NCBI RefSeq assembly: GCF_014647635.1
Contig: NZ_BMPO01000001.1
Coordinates: 434,001-498,000, forward strand
Direction of reading: 5' to 3'
Source: Pseudomonas matsuisoli
Lineage (GTDB): Bacteria; Pseudomonadota; Gammaproteobacteria; Pseudomonadales; Pseudomonadaceae
Length of the DNA: 64,000 nucleotides
Within the stretch, counting starts at the first letter, position 1; every line of letters starts with the position of its first letter. Made by a program: the position numbers and the translations under genes. Shown here piece after piece: positions 48,397-63,966 of this stretch. A model generated the notes under the pieces. It saw only the letters and a program-made list of their open reading frames with translations, was not told the origin of the DNA and did no database searches.

Positions 48397-48494
48397 TGTT
48401 ATTGTCCCTTACCGAGTTCGACAACAAGCTCCGATGCACAGGACCTTTCGAGGCATCGAAACCCCAATGCGTCTACGGGCGGACGATCAGCAAC

Positions 48495-49355
48495 TCAGCG
48501 ATTGGGCAGATACTGCAATGGATCTACGGGTTTACCTTGGCGACGAATTTCAAAATGCAACTTCACGCGATCGGCCCCTGTCGACCCCATCTCCGCAATG
48601 GTCTGCCCCACCTTGACCTGCTGCCCCTCCTTAACCAACAGACGCCTGTTGTGCCCATAGGCACTTACATACGTATCGCTGTGCTTGATGATCAGCAGCT
48701 CGCCATAGCCACGTAGTCCGCTACCTGCGTAGACCACTGTTCCGTTTGCCGCAGCTAGGACAGGCTGTCCCAATTGTCCGGCTATATCAATGCCTTTATT
48801 CAAACTACCGTTTGACGAAAATCGGCCAATCAATTGTCCATTCGAGGGCCAACCCCAACCTGCCGAGGACACGGTCACTTTTTGGACTGGCGTACTGGCT
48901 GGGGCGCTCACGGTAGGCTTGGGCGCAGGTGCAGGCGCCGGAGTACTCGATGCTCCCGATGTGATGGGTGGCGGCGTCGGGCGCGCTACCACGACAGGCG
49001 TATTGCTGACCGCAGGCCGTACGGTGCGCGGCGCGGTCGCGACCGTACTGGCCCCGCTGCCGAAACGAATCGTTTGCCCGGGGTGAATGACATAAGGCGC
49101 CGCAATACGATTGTGCGCAGCCAAAGCGCGCCAATCCCATCCAAAGCGAAACGCGATCGAGTACAGGGTGTCCCCGCGCTGCACCTTATATTGCCCACTG
49201 CGAACAGGCTCTCGTGTCGGGCCGTTTCGATCGATGACCTGTACACCTCCGGAGGAGCTGGCACATCCTGCGACAGACACGCACAGCAGTAGGCTGACCG
49301 CTAGCCCTGCTAACCGGACGGCCTTGGTAAATCGCAATGGACGGCTCGGATTCAC
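48495..49355 (-). CDS. nlpD: Murein hydrolase activator NlpD (LysM-M23 lipoprotein)
   Basis: 286 aa outer-membrane lipoprotein with lipobox LCVSVAGCASS (Cys ~30). It has a LysM domain (YKVQRGDTLYSIAFRFGWDWRALAAHNRI), a Pro/Ala-rich linker and a C-terminal M23-like domain. The M23 motif is FSSNGSLNKGIDIAG rather than HxxxD, and later GHN/VKLHFEIR; missing metal ligands indicate a non-catalytic activator of amidase AmiC in cell separation. The start is GTG at 49355 with GGGAG 6 nt upstream. It lies upstream of rpoS and probably carries its promoter. Confidence 0.93.
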   Translation of the reverse strand: MNPSRPLRFTKAVRLAGLAVSLLLCVSVAGCASSSGGVQVIDRNGPTREPVRSGQYKVQRGDTLYSIAFRFGWDWRALAAHNRIAAPYVIHPGQTIRFGSGASTVATAPRTVRPAVSNTPVVVARPTPPPITSGASSTPAPAPAPKPTVSAPASTPVQKVTVSSAGWGWPSNGQLIGRFSSNGSLNKGIDIAGQLGQPVLAAANGTVVYAGSGLRGYGELLIIKHSDTYVSAYGHNRRLLVKEGQQVKVGQTIAEMGSTGADRVKLHFEIRRQGKPVDPLQYLPNR

Positions 49356-49502
49356 CCATTTCTCCCATTCAGTGTGGACGCGTTATATAGACGGCTCTTC
49401 GGCGCAATCATTCACAAATTACCTGAAGTAGCCCGCCTAACTACTGGCTAGTACAGCACATTGACCGAGCAAGCGAGCATCCGACGGCCAGTGTTCGGGA
49501 TG

Positions 49503-50180
49503 TTAAATGACCGGACCGTTAAGTAGCGGCACGAAACGCACTGAATCGAGCATGTAGTGAGCAAAGCCCTGCGCCTCACGAACGATGAGCTGCAGTTGCT
49601 GAACGTCGCCTGTCCCAACGGGAATCACCAGCCGCCCACCGGGGGCTAGCTGATCGAGCAGCGCCTGCGGGACTTCCGCCGCCGCTGCAGTCACGATAAT
49701 GCCGTTATAAGGCGCCAGTGCAGGCCAACCTTCCCAGCCGTCGCCCCAGCGGAAAACCACGTTGCGCAGCTTGAGCTCAACGAGCCTCTCTTTAGCGCGT
49801 TCTTGCAGGGCTTGAATACGCTCGACCGAGAACACCCGCTCGACCGACTGAGCAAGAACCGCTGTCTGGTACCCCGAACCGGTTCCGATCTCCAATACCT
49901 TGTCCAGCGGACCGGCAGCCAAAAGCAGCTCGGTCATGCGGGCCACCATGAACGGCTGCGATATCGTCTGGTTGTGCCCGATGGGCAAGGATGACTCTTC
50001 ATAGGCGCGGTGCGATAGCGCTTCATCCACGAACAAATGACGCGGCGTACGACGGATGACATCCAGCACCTTGGCGTCGGATACACCCTCTTCCGTCAAG
50101 CGCTGAATCAGGCGCTCGCGCGCTCTTTGCGACGTCATACCAGAGCCGCTACGAAGCCGCCCTTCTTGCTCACGGCTCAT
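49503..50180 (-). CDS. pcm: Protein-L-isoaspartate O-methyltransferase Pcm
   Basis: 225 aa SAM-dependent repair enzyme for isoaspartyl residues in aged proteins. Motifs: [24 protein letters not shown] motif [16 protein letters not shown], and [29 protein letters not shown]. The ATG at 50180 overlaps the surE stop by 1 nt (TGATG); a TTG one codon earlier is less likely. It is in the truD-surE-pcm minus-strand operon that precedes nlpD-rpoS, a stationary-phase survival cluster. Confidence 0.95.
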   Translation of the reverse strand: MSREQEGRLRSGSGMTSQRARERLIQRLTEEGVSDAKVLDVIRRTPRHLFVDEALSHRAYEESSLPIGHNQTISQPFMVARMTELLLAAGPLDKVLEIGTGSGYQTAVLAQSVERVFSVERIQALQERAKERLVELKLRNVVFRWGDGWEGWPALAPYNGIIVTAAAAEVPQALLDQLAPGGRLVIPVGTGDVQQLQLIVREAQGFAHYMLDSVRFVPLLNGPVI

Positions 50181-50929
50181 CAAGACAGCCCCTCCAACCA
50201 GCTTTCAAGACCTGCAAAGGCCTCTCGATACGTTCGATCCAGCTGCAAGGGCGTAATCGAAACGTACCCTTGCATCACGGCGTGAAAGTCCGTTCCAGAA
50301 CCGCCGTCTTCGGCGTCTCCCGACACCGAGATCCAATAGCCTTCTTTACCGCGCGGATTGACCTGCTTCACCGGAGGCTTGGCACGCGCACGATGCCCCA
50401 GACGAGTCAATTTGAACCCTCGAATGTGCTCGAGCGGCAAATTGGGGATGTTCACGCTCATGACGGTACGCGGCGGTACCTCTAGTTGATCGTGGCGCTC
50501 GACAAGCATCCGTGCGATACGCGCGGCGGCGTCGAGGTTATCCGGCAAACGTGACACCAATGAGAACGCGAACGCGGGGCGCCCCGCGAAACGGCCCTCG
50601 ATCGCCGCGGCAACCGTACCCGAATACAAGACATCGTCCCCCAGATTCGCACCCAGATTGATTCCTGAGACCACCAGATCGGGGGACGAACCCAGCAGGC
50701 CGTTCAACCCCAGGTGCACGCAATCCGTAGGAGAGCCGTTCAGGCCGATGAACCCATTGGGCATGGTGACCGGGTACAGCGGACGATCGAGCGTCAGGGC
50801 GCTGCTGGCACCGCTCATGTCTTGGATCGGCGCGACAACGCTGCAGTCGGCATAGTCCGCCAGCGCGTCATGAAGCGCGGCGAGGCCGGGCGCATACACC
50901 CCGTCGTCGTTGGCGATCAGAATATGCAT
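50180..50929 (-). CDS. surE: 5'/3'-nucleotidase SurE
   Basis: 249 aa metal-dependent nucleotidase active in stationary phase. The catalytic motif NDDG appears at the start ([15 protein letters not shown]); later motifs are [16 protein letters not shown] and [27 protein letters not shown]. The ATG at 50929 overlaps the truD stop (TGATG), and the gene overlaps pcm at its end, so the three are translationally coupled. Confidence 0.96.
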   Translation of the reverse strand: MHILIANDDGVYAPGLAALHDALADYADCSVVAPIQDMSGASSALTLDRPLYPVTMPNGFIGLNGSPTDCVHLGLNGLLGSSPDLVVSGINLGANLGDDVLYSGTVAAAIEGRFAGRPAFAFSLVSRLPDNLDAAARIARMLVERHDQLEVPPRTVMSVNIPNLPLEHIRGFKLTRLGHRARAKPPVKQVNPRGKEGYWISVSGDAEDGGSGTDFHAVMQGYVSITPLQLDRTYREAFAGLESWLEGLS

Positions 50930-51975
50930 CAAATATCCATGTGTCCTACCGGCAAGAGTTCGACCAGTTCGCGAATGACTGAAGTCGCAAAGCAGCCGGA
51001 CGGCAGGACGAATTCCAGTTGCAGAATGTCCGGGCCGGGATAATGCCACGCCAGGCCCTTTATTGGGAGGCGCAGTACACGCCGTTCATGCGTCAGACCA
51101 GCGGTCGTCAACCAGCGCGCAAGATCCGGATGCGCCTGCGCTACCTTCTGCTCCAATACGAATGTCTCGCCGGCAGCGGGCGAATCGCCCTCGCCCCAAA
51201 GGGGTCCCGTCGGATGCAGGTCCAGTATGTCCAAACGCGGATCCTGGCATTCCGCTTCACCGGCTGCGAAGAAGCTGCGACTGTCTGTGAACGAGAGCAA
51301 ATCGCCAATGTGCGCAGTGTTCCAACTCTGCGCCGCAACCCGCATTGCCAACGTGCGGTTGAACAGCCAACTCCTGCCAGCCGAAAGCGTCCGCGAGCGC
51401 AGATTGCGTGAATGGGGTAGCTCCTGCTGAGCCGCGAACGACAACGCCGTGGCGACGTTACCGCCGTCATACCCGAAGCGCTGCGGACCGAAATAATTGG
51501 GCACCCCACCCGCGCTTATCTGCTGCAGCCGGGCATCCAGCGCAGAGCGATCGGCCTCAAGAGAGGTGAGCCGCAATACGAAACCATTGGCCGAATGGGC
51601 GCCACGCTGGAGCTTTCGCCCATGGCGGACCTGCCGCAGGATGCGCAGCTCATCGTCTTCTGCGCGCGCGAGATCAGGGTCTGCCTTGCCCGGCAGATGC
51701 AGGCTGAACCATTGCCGGGTCAACGCCTGCTTGTCCTTCAAGCCTGCGTAGCTGATCGCCCTTTGCGGTACACCCGCGGCGCGGGACAACCGGCGGACAG
51801 CATCCTCGGTATTCAAGCCGCGTTTTTCGACCCGCAGCCAAAGATGTTCTCCCTGGCCGGACAGCGGAATATCCAATACCTCATCAACTTGGAAGTCTTC
51901 GGCGACAGCCTTTAGTACAGCCGACCCACACGGCGGACCGTAAGCCCGAGGGCCAAGCAGTTCTTCTTCAGTCAT
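50929..51975 (-). CDS. truD: tRNA pseudouridine(13) synthase TruD
   Basis: 348 aa enzyme making pseudouridine 13 in tRNA-Glu. The catalytic Asp lies in [18 protein letters not shown], and the [17 protein letters not shown] motif is family-specific. The TRUD insertion domain spans about residues 155-300. The ATG at 51975 overlaps the ispF stop by 4 nt (ATGA). It is the second gene of the ispF-truD-surE-pcm chain. Confidence 0.95.
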   Translation of the reverse strand: MTEEELLGPRAYGPPCGSAVLKAVAEDFQVDEVLDIPLSGQGEHLWLRVEKRGLNTEDAVRRLSRAAGVPQRAISYAGLKDKQALTRQWFSLHLPGKADPDLARAEDDELRILRQVRHGRKLQRGAHSANGFVLRLTSLEADRSALDARLQQISAGGVPNYFGPQRFGYDGGNVATALSFAAQQELPHSRNLRSRTLSAGRSWLFNRTLAMRVAAQSWNTAHIGDLLSFTDSRSFFAAGEAECQDPRLDILDLHPTGPLWGEGDSPAAGETFVLEQKVAQAHPDLARWLTTAGLTHERRVLRLPIKGLAWHYPGPDILQLEFVLPSGCFATSVIRELVELLPVGHMDI

Positions 51976-52445
51976 CGTGGGAGCAACAGGGCGACGGCAT
52001 GTACTTCGATACCCTCTTCGCGACCGACAAAACCCAGTCTCTCGGTCGTCGTGGCTTTGACATTGACGGCGTCGATGGAAATCTGAAGATCTTCCGCAAT
52101 GGCTGCACGCATTGCATCGATATGAGGCGCCATTTTCGGCGCCTGTGCCGCGATGGTGACGTCGACATTGCCGACGCGCCACCCTTTGTCGAGAACGATG
52201 GCAACGACGTGGCGCAGCAATACGCGGCTGTCCGCGCCTTTGAAATTTGGATCCGTGTCGGGAAAGTGTTTGCCGATATCGCCGAGCGCAGCAGCACCGA
52301 GCAACGCATCGCTAAGCGCATGCAGTGCAACATCGCCATCCGAGTGCGCAACAAGGCCGTATTTGTGAGGAATCCGCACGCCGCCTAGGACAATGCTGTC
52401 TCCGTCGCCGAACCGGTGAACATCGTAGCCGTGGCCAATACGCAT
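51972..52445 (-). CDS. ispF: 2-C-methyl-D-erythritol 2,4-cyclodiphosphate synthase IspF
   Basis: 157 aa MEP-pathway enzyme producing MEcPP. Zn ligands are in [12 protein letters not shown] (D8-x-H10) and [25 protein letters not shown] (H42). The conserved [18 protein letters not shown] is also present. It is the first gene of the chain ispF-truD-surE-pcm. In this window the MEP pathway enzyme IspD is encoded at 57.4 kb. Confidence 0.96.
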   Translation of the reverse strand: MRIGHGYDVHRFGDGDSIVLGGVRIPHKYGLVAHSDGDVALHALSDALLGAAALGDIGKHFPDTDPNFKGADSRVLLRHVVAIVLDKGWRVGNVDVTIAAQAPKMAPHIDAMRAAIAEDLQISIDAVNVKATTTERLGFVGREEGIEVHAVALLLPR

Positions 52446-52628
52446 GATATGAACGCCCTACCTTTTGATCGGTGCGCATGATAGCCGAAAGCGGACGCTC
52501 TCCGCCCGATCAGGAGGTAGACCCGTCACGCCGGTTGCCGATGCACGGCGGCCGGGGTGTCGGATACCCGGCCACGCACCCGCCTGCCTGAGCCTGCAAA
52601 CGAGATGCGCAGCCGGTCGAACGAGCCC

Positions 52629-53468
52629 CTAGCTATTGAGCGCCTTGGCGTGATACGCCAGGTGCTCGCCGATAAAAGACGCGATGAAATAATAGCTGTG
52701 GTCGTAACCAGGCTGCATCCGCAAAGTCAGAGGATGCCCCGCCGCTTTTGCCGCCGCTTCGAGCGCCTGAGGTTTCAACTGCCCCTCGAGGAAATCGTCA
52801 CGATCGCCCTGGTCCACCAGAATGGGTAGTTTTTCGGTCGCTTCGGCCAGCAACGCGCAGGCGTCCCATTCACGCCAAAGCGTACGGTCATCGCCCAGAT
52901 AATGACTCAGCGCTTTCTCACCCCACGGGCACTGCATCGGATTGGCGATAGGCGAAAACGCCGACACCGATCGATAGCGCCCAGGATTCTTCAGCGCACA
53001 GATAAGCGCCCCATGGCCACCCATGGAATGCCCTGCGATCCCACGCTTTTCGGACACGGGGAAATTACTTTCGATCAATGCCGGCAGTTCCTGCGTCACG
53101 TAGTCGTACATCCGATAGTGCCGCGCCCAAGGCTCGCGAGTCGCGTTCACGTAGAAGCCTGCTCCGAGCCCGAAGTCGTATGCACCGGCGGGATCGTCCG
53201 GCACCGACTCACCCCGCGGACTGGTATCGGGCGCGACGATGATCAACCCCAACTCGGCAGCGAGGCGCTGAGCACCCGCCTTCTGCATGAAGTTTTCATC
53301 AGTGCAGGTCAGCCCACTCAACCAATAGAGCACGGGCAATTTCTCGCCCTGCTCTGCCTGCGGCGGCAGATAGACGGCGAAGACCATGTCGCAATTGAGC
53401 GAGGTCGAGCGATGCTTGTAGCGCTTGTGCCAGCCGCCGAAGCTCTTGTTGCTAGAGACGATTTCCAT
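52629..53468 (-). CDS. fghA: S-formylglutathione hydrolase
   Basis: 279 aa esterase D-type alpha/beta hydrolase. The catalytic Ser is in [18 protein letters not shown], with the Asp and His in the C-terminal DQGDRDDFL and GYDHSYYF regions. It releases formate and glutathione from S-formylglutathione, the second step of glutathione-dependent formaldehyde detoxification. It lies 50 bp downstream of adhC in the same direction (PA3628-PA3629 order). Confidence 0.95.
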   Translation of the reverse strand: MEIVSSNKSFGGWHKRYKHRSTSLNCDMVFAVYLPPQAEQGEKLPVLYWLSGLTCTDENFMQKAGAQRLAAELGLIIVAPDTSPRGESVPDDPAGAYDFGLGAGFYVNATREPWARHYRMYDYVTQELPALIESNFPVSEKRGIAGHSMGGHGALICALKNPGRYRSVSAFSPIANPMQCPWGEKALSHYLGDDRTLWREWDACALLAEATEKLPILVDQGDRDDFLEGQLKPQALEAAAKAAGHPLTLRMQPGYDHSYYFIASFIGEHLAYHAKALNS

Positions 53469-53518
53469 GATTCCTCCCAGTCCGCGCAGCCTAAAGGCGA
53501 GGCTGCGCGCGTCAGTGA

Positions 53519-55669
<2,151 letters not shown>

Positions 55670-55737
55670 GCCACTCCTCGTCGATATTTTCAGATGGTTC
55701 GAACAGGGCCATCGGCTTCATTCACAAGGAGCGAACT

Positions 55738-56052
55738 ATGCAGATCCTGGTAAACGGCAACAGCAGCGTCGCCATTCCCATTCCATTCCAAGAGCGCATC
55801 CGCGCGAGTATCGAAGCGCAGGTCGGCCGATACGACGATCACCTCACTCGCATCGAGGTCCATTTGAACGACGAAAACGGTGGCAAAAGCGGCGCGCAGG
55901 ACAAGCGCTGTCAGATCGAAGCGCGGGTCAAGGCGCACGAGCCACTGTCCGTCAGTCACAAAGCCGACTCGTTCGATCTCGCTATCGATGGCGCCGCCGG
56001 GAAACTCGGTCATGCCTTGGACCATACGCTCGGCAAGCTCCGCAAAACCTGA
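55738..56052 (+). CDS. HPF/RaiA family ribosome-associated protein
   Basis: 104 aa small protein. It contains the RaiA/HPF fold core: MQILVNGNSSVAIPIPFQERI, IEAQVGRYDDHLTRIEVHLNDENG, CQIEARVKAHEPLSVSHKADSFDLAIDGAAGKL. It lacks the C-terminal extension of long HPF. Related proteins bind the ribosome decoding centre and shut down translation. AAGGAG lies 6 nt before the ATG. It is followed 81 bp downstream by a baeRF-type gene, suggesting a joint ribosome-related task. Both genes are inserted between gfnR and ispD. Confidence 0.82.
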   Translation: MQILVNGNSSVAIPIPFQERIRASIEAQVGRYDDHLTRIEVHLNDENGGKSGAQDKRCQIEARVKAHEPLSVSHKADSFDLAIDGAAGKLGHALDHTLGKLRKT

Positions 56053-56133
56053 ACCGCGCCACGGCCGACTGTTGCCCGCAGCACTCGGCAACACCCCTCG
56101 CGAAGGAGCGCCTGACAAAACGAGGAGAGAACG

Positions 56134-57297
56134 ATGCTTCCCACATTGAATCAGGACACGATCAACCGCTTGATGACGCGCCGAGGCGCCCCGGCTTTAT
56201 CGTTGTATCAGCCGACCCACCGTAGTTTTCCCGAACGCCAGCAGGATCCTATTCGCTTCCGCCACCTGGTCGAACGCCTTACCAACGCATTGCGCGAGCA
56301 GTTCCCAGACGGTCGCCATGATTCGATTCTGGAGCCCTTCCACGCCATACAGGCCGACCATGACTTCTGGAACCACAACCAGGACGGCCTCGCCATCTTC
56401 GCGGGTGAAGGGTATTTCGACGTCATTCGTCTCCAGCGCAGCGTGGTGGAACAGGCGATCGCCAATGATCGCCCTTATGTAAAACCGCTACTGCGTGTTG
56501 TGCAGTCCGCCGACCGCTATCAAATCCTTTGCCTTACCCGGGACGCGATTCGCCTCTTCGAAGGCAATCGCTATGCGCTAGACGAAATATCTGTTCCTGA
56601 AGACGTCGCCACGATGGAGGCGGCACTGGGCAGCGAAATGACACCACGAGGTCAGCATGGTTTCCCGCAGGGCTCGGGCCGCGCCAGCGAGCGGGGCGAT
56701 GCCATGCAGCACAGCGCCGGTGGTGGCGGCAAGCAGGATGAAATCGACAAAGACCAGGAGCGTTATTTCCGCGCTGTCGATAAGGCAATTCTGGAACAGC
56801 GCACGCGCCCCTCTGGCCTGCCCTTGATCCTCGTTGCCTTGCCTGAGCAGCAAGCGCAGTTCCGCCGCCTGAGCCATAACGACCGGCTGCTACCCGACGG
56901 CATCGAGATGGCACCTGGCGCGATCGATTCTGGCGAACTCAAGGCGAAGAGCTGGGAGGTCATGCTTCCGCAGTACATCAAGCGCCTGGAGGGGCTGCTC
57001 GACCGTTACGGTGAGTCCCACGGTCAAGGGCTGGCAACGGATCAGTTGGAAGATATCGGTTCCTCGACGATCGGCAACCGCGTAGCGACATTGCTGGTAG
57101 AGGCGGACCGCGACATTCCGGCCTACGTGGACAGCGAAGATGGCTCGTTAATGCCGGCCAAAGAGCAAGGCGCGAACGCACCGGATCTACTGGAGGAATT
57201 GTCCATACGTGTCATCGAGCATGGCGGTGAAGTGATCGTCGTCCCACCGGACCGCATGCCTAGCCGAACCGGTGCCGCGGCAATCTACCGCTTCTAG
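56134..57297 (+). CDS. baeRF-type (bacterial archaeo-eukaryotic release factor-like) protein
   Basis: 387 aa. The N-terminal LSLYQPTHRSFPERQQDPIRFRHLVERL, FAGEGYFDVIRL, LCLTRDAIRLFEGNRYALDEI and the C-terminal LEELSIRVIEHGGEVIVVPPDRMPS resemble bacterial baeRF3-like proteins with an eRF1/Pelota domain order. A glycine-rich, flexible stretch (about 185-210, QHSAGGGGKQDEIDKDQE) separates the halves. No GGQ peptide-release motif is visible. It probably acts on ribosomes or tRNA with the upstream HPF-like protein. Exact role unknown. Confidence 0.72.
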   Translation: MLPTLNQDTINRLMTRRGAPALSLYQPTHRSFPERQQDPIRFRHLVERLTNALREQFPDGRHDSILEPFHAIQADHDFWNHNQDGLAIFAGEGYFDVIRLQRSVVEQAIANDRPYVKPLLRVVQSADRYQILCLTRDAIRLFEGNRYALDEISVPEDVATMEAALGSEMTPRGQHGFPQGSGRASERGDAMQHSAGGGGKQDEIDKDQERYFRAVDKAILEQRTRPSGLPLILVALPEQQAQFRRLSHNDRLLPDGIEMAPGAIDSGELKAKSWEVMLPQYIKRLEGLLDRYGESHGQGLATDQLEDIGSSTIGNRVATLLVEADRDIPAYVDSEDGSLMPAKEQGANAPDLLEELSIRVIEHGGEVIVVPPDRMPSRTGAAAIYRF

Positions 57298-57325
57298 CGT
57301 CAAACGGCGCCTGGGCAGCGTTGCC

Positions 57326-57383
57326 GTAGGGCGGGTGCAACCCGCGGAGTCATTCGTTTTGATATGGGTTGCAACCGCCCTAC
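57326..57383. repeat. Inverted repeat, GTAGGGCGGGTG family (second copy)
   Basis: Arms GTAGGGCGGGTGCAACCC (57326-57343) and GGGTTGCAACCGCCCTAC (57366-57383) pair almost completely around a 22 bp spacer. It lies between the ends of the convergent baeRF-like gene and ispD, the same context as the copy at 8770-8829. Confidence 0.75.
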
Positions 57384-57432
57384 ACGAGAGCAACGGGTGA
57401 TCGCCGCTTTACGCGTCGCGCACTCCATTCGA

Positions 57433-58152
57433 TTACGACCGATCGTTCTGCCAATGGCGTTGAAGCCATTCGAGATCGTCCGGTCGGGTCACCTTGAGAT
57501 TGTCGGCCCGCCCCTCGATGAGTAGCGGGGCATAGCCCGCCCATTCCATCGCCGACGCTTCATCGGTAACCGCGACGCCAGCCGCCAATGCATCGGCTAG
57601 GCAATTCTGCAATTCACCCAAACGAAACATCTGCGGCGTAAAAGCCTGCCAGATGACGGAGCGATCGACCGTGGCGTGGATTCGACCATCCGCCCCTATC
57701 CGCTTGAGCGTGTCCCGCGCAGGTGCCGCTAAAATTCCACCGACGATATCGTTGGCACTGGCGCGAAGCAGTCGATCAAGATCGACGCGATGCAAATTGG
57801 GGCGTGCTGCATCGTGAACCAAGACCCAATCGCTTTCGGCAGCGCCTTGTTCGCTCAGCACCATGAGCGCGTTCAACACGGACGTGGCACGCTCTGCACC
57901 GCCGTCGGCACGTATGATTCGGTTGTCGGCCGCACACAGTAGCGCTGGCCAGTAGGCATCGTCGTTAGAAAGACTGACCACGAGGCCGAGCAGCCTGGGA
58001 TGGCCCAAAAAACAATCGAAGGTATGTTCGAGGAGAGTTTTGCCTGCGATAGGTAAATACTGCTTTGGCCGATCGGCCCGCATGCGACTGCCTACGCCCG
58101 CGGCGGGAATAACCGCCCAAAAGGCGGGCAGCGACGAATCAGCCATGCTCAT
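57433..58152 (-). CDS. ispD: 2-C-methyl-D-erythritol 4-phosphate cytidylyltransferase IspD
   Basis: 239 aa MEP-pathway enzyme forming CDP-ME. The CTP-binding motif is VIPAAGVGSRMRADRPKQYL, and LVHDAARPNLHR holds the conserved basic motif. Later DEASAMEWAG and VTRPDDLEWLQ are typical. The ATG at 58152 overlaps the ftsB stop (ATGA); a second ATG two codons later is an alternative. It forms an operon with ftsB, with eno immediately upstream. Confidence 0.95.
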   Translation of the reverse strand: MSMADSSLPAFWAVIPAAGVGSRMRADRPKQYLPIAGKTLLEHTFDCFLGHPRLLGLVVSLSNDDAYWPALLCAADNRIIRADGGAERATSVLNALMVLSEQGAAESDWVLVHDAARPNLHRVDLDRLLRASANDIVGGILAAPARDTLKRIGADGRIHATVDRSVIWQAFTPQMFRLGELQNCLADALAAGVAVTDEASAMEWAGYAPLLIEGRADNLKVTRPDDLEWLQRHWQNDRS

Positions 58153-58430
58153 TCAGCCAACTGATAGAGCGTTTCGCCATCTTTGACCATGCCGAGCTCG
58201 TGCCGCGCACGCTCCTCGACGGTCTCCATGCCTTTCTTCAGCTCCATGACTTCGGCCTCAAGCACGCGGTTGCGCTCGATTAGTCGCTGATTTTCGCCAT
58301 GCTGATCGGATATTTGGTGCTTGAGCTCCGTCACCTGAGCAAGGCTGCCTTCTCCCACCCACAATCGATATTGAAGGCCGAACAAGACAAGAACCAAGGC
58401 AAAAATGAGCCAGTAAGACGCTTTGGACAT
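58149..58430 (-). CDS. ftsB: Cell division protein FtsB
   Basis: 93 aa bitopic divisome protein (FtsBL complex). A single N-terminal membrane helix (YWLIFALVLVLFGLQYRLWV) is followed by a leucine-zipper coiled coil (LKHQISDQHGENQRLIERNRVLEAEVMELKKG). The ATG at 58430 gives the standard short cytoplasmic start; the frame upstream of it is not conserved. It is between eno and ispD, the usual order. Confidence 0.95.
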   Translation of the reverse strand: MSKASYWLIFALVLVLFGLQYRLWVGEGSLAQVTELKHQISDQHGENQRLIERNRVLEAEVMELKKGMETVEERARHELGMVKDGETLYQLAE

Positions 58431-58451
58431 CGAAACACTTCTGCGCAAATG

Positions 58452-58480
58452 AAAAGGAGCGGCGTTTGCCGCTCCTTTTA
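58452..58480 (-). terminator. Intrinsic terminator of eno
   Basis: Stem GGAGCGGC / GCCGCTCC with loop GTTT is flanked by AAAA and TTTT. It lies 12 nt after the eno stop and before ftsB. Confidence 0.92.
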
Positions 58481-58491
58481 CCACTACAACT

Positions 58492-59865
<1,374 letters not shown>

Positions 59866-59894
59866 TCAGCGGGCGGCCGGGAAAGCCCGGCATC

Positions 59895-62531
<2,637 letters not shown>

Positions 62532-63857
62532 TCAGCTCAAACCCAAGTCACTCGTCGGAGGAATCCATTCGAATCGCGCGCCCTGGGCCTCTAGCGCCGA
62601 CAGGCCGGGCAGATTGGCCACCGCGATGAGCCTTCCGTCTCGATATACGAGTGGCACACGCGCTCGGACGAACACCGGCAAACCACTTTCGTTAAAAAGA
62701 CGCTTCAGATCACGACGACCGCGCCCTGGGATATCAAGCAGCTCACCCCCTTGCCGATAGAGCACCTCGAGCGCTCCGTTCAGCGACTCCCTTCCGGCCT
62801 GGCGCAGCGTGCCATTGCCTGGCAAGACGAGCGGTTGCCCGGTATTTTGCCAAGCATAGCTGTCGCCCCCGTGAGCGAACCGAAGCCACTCGCCCGACAG
62901 CCACCAAACGCGTTTACCTGAACGATGCAGTGCACCGGACTTGAGTCGCCAGACCGGTGCAGCCCCCGCCTGAGCATCCCGCAACGTGCGCCAGCCGTCC
63001 CAATGCTCGGTATCCGGCTGTTCGTTGAATTGTCTCAGCCAATGACGCATCGCATTACGCTGGCGGGGCTCGGACAACGTAGCGAGTGCGGGCAGAAACA
63101 ATGAGGGCAATGACAGCCACGGCCAGGTACTGGGAATGCGCGCGCTTACCAAATCATCGTGGGCCAACTCATCCAGGAGGCCCTGAGCTTCAGCGAGATG
63201 CGCGGCCGCCCTAGCAGCGCTGGTACGCGCCTGCGGCCAACGTTCCACAGCAACAGGCAATAGTCGATGACGCAGGAAATTCCTCGCCATCGCAGCGTCT
63301 GCGTTGGATGGATCCTCGACCCAGGCGATACCTGCGCCTTTCATCTCATCCAGCAGCGCTTGCCGTGAAATATCCAACAACGGCCGAAACAGATGCCCCC
63401 GGCCAAGCGTCCGGGTCGCAGGCATTCCGGCCAACCCACGGACTCCGGCACCACGAAACAGACGAAAGAGAAATGTCTCGGCCTGATCGTCTCGATGGTG
63501 CGCCAGCATCAGCACTTCATCTGGACCCAGGATTTTATGAAATGCCGCATATCGTGCCTTCCGGGCATTCGCCTCCAGGCTCGGACCGGACGCCACGGTG
63601 ACACGCACTGTTTTCAGCGGCACATCCAACGTTGCACACAGCTGCTCACAGTGACGAACCCAATCATCTGCTGAGGCTTGCAGGCCATGATGGACATGTA
63701 TTGCAGAAACAGGGGGAAGCGCGTGCGAATGACGAAGCCGAGCCAGCAAAAGCAGCAAAGCCGTCGAATCCAGCCCCCCAGACAGCGCGACAACCCAACC
63801 CGGCGCACCGAGCCATGGCTGAAGGCCTTCAAGAAGACGGGAATCAAGGTCTTTCAT
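62532..63857 (-). CDS. tilS: tRNA(Ile)-lysidine synthetase TilS
   Basis: 441 aa. The PP-loop ATPase motif VALSGGLDSTALLLLLA and HHRDDQAETFLFRLFRGAGVRGLAGM are hallmarks of TilS, which converts C34 of AUA-reading tRNA-Ile to lysidine. The C-terminal substrate-binding domain includes IPGRGRRDLKRLFNESGLPVFVRARVPLVYRDGRLIAVANL. The ATG at 63857 starts MKDLDSRLLEGL. It lies upstream of pyrG as in other Pseudomonas. Confidence 0.95.
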   Translation of the reverse strand: MKDLDSRLLEGLQPWLGAPGWVVALSGGLDSTALLLLLARLRHSHALPPVSAIHVHHGLQASADDWVRHCEQLCATLDVPLKTVRVTVASGPSLEANARKARYAAFHKILGPDEVLMLAHHRDDQAETFLFRLFRGAGVRGLAGMPATRTLGRGHLFRPLLDISRQALLDEMKGAGIAWVEDPSNADAAMARNFLRHRLLPVAVERWPQARTSAARAAAHLAEAQGLLDELAHDDLVSARIPSTWPWLSLPSLFLPALATLSEPRQRNAMRHWLRQFNEQPDTEHWDGWRTLRDAQAGAAPVWRLKSGALHRSGKRVWWLSGEWLRFAHGGDSYAWQNTGQPLVLPGNGTLRQAGRESLNGALEVLYRQGGELLDIPGRGRRDLKRLFNESGLPVFVRARVPLVYRDGRLIAVANLPGLSALEAQGARFEWIPPTSDLGLS

Positions 63858-63966
63858 CCTGCATCCCTTCTGGATTCGCAGTCCGTTCTGCCGATCGCCC
63901 AAGGCAGCTGTAGAAGCCCTGTTTACGTCTCTGACACAGCGCCATCGCACAGCAAACTCGATCTAG

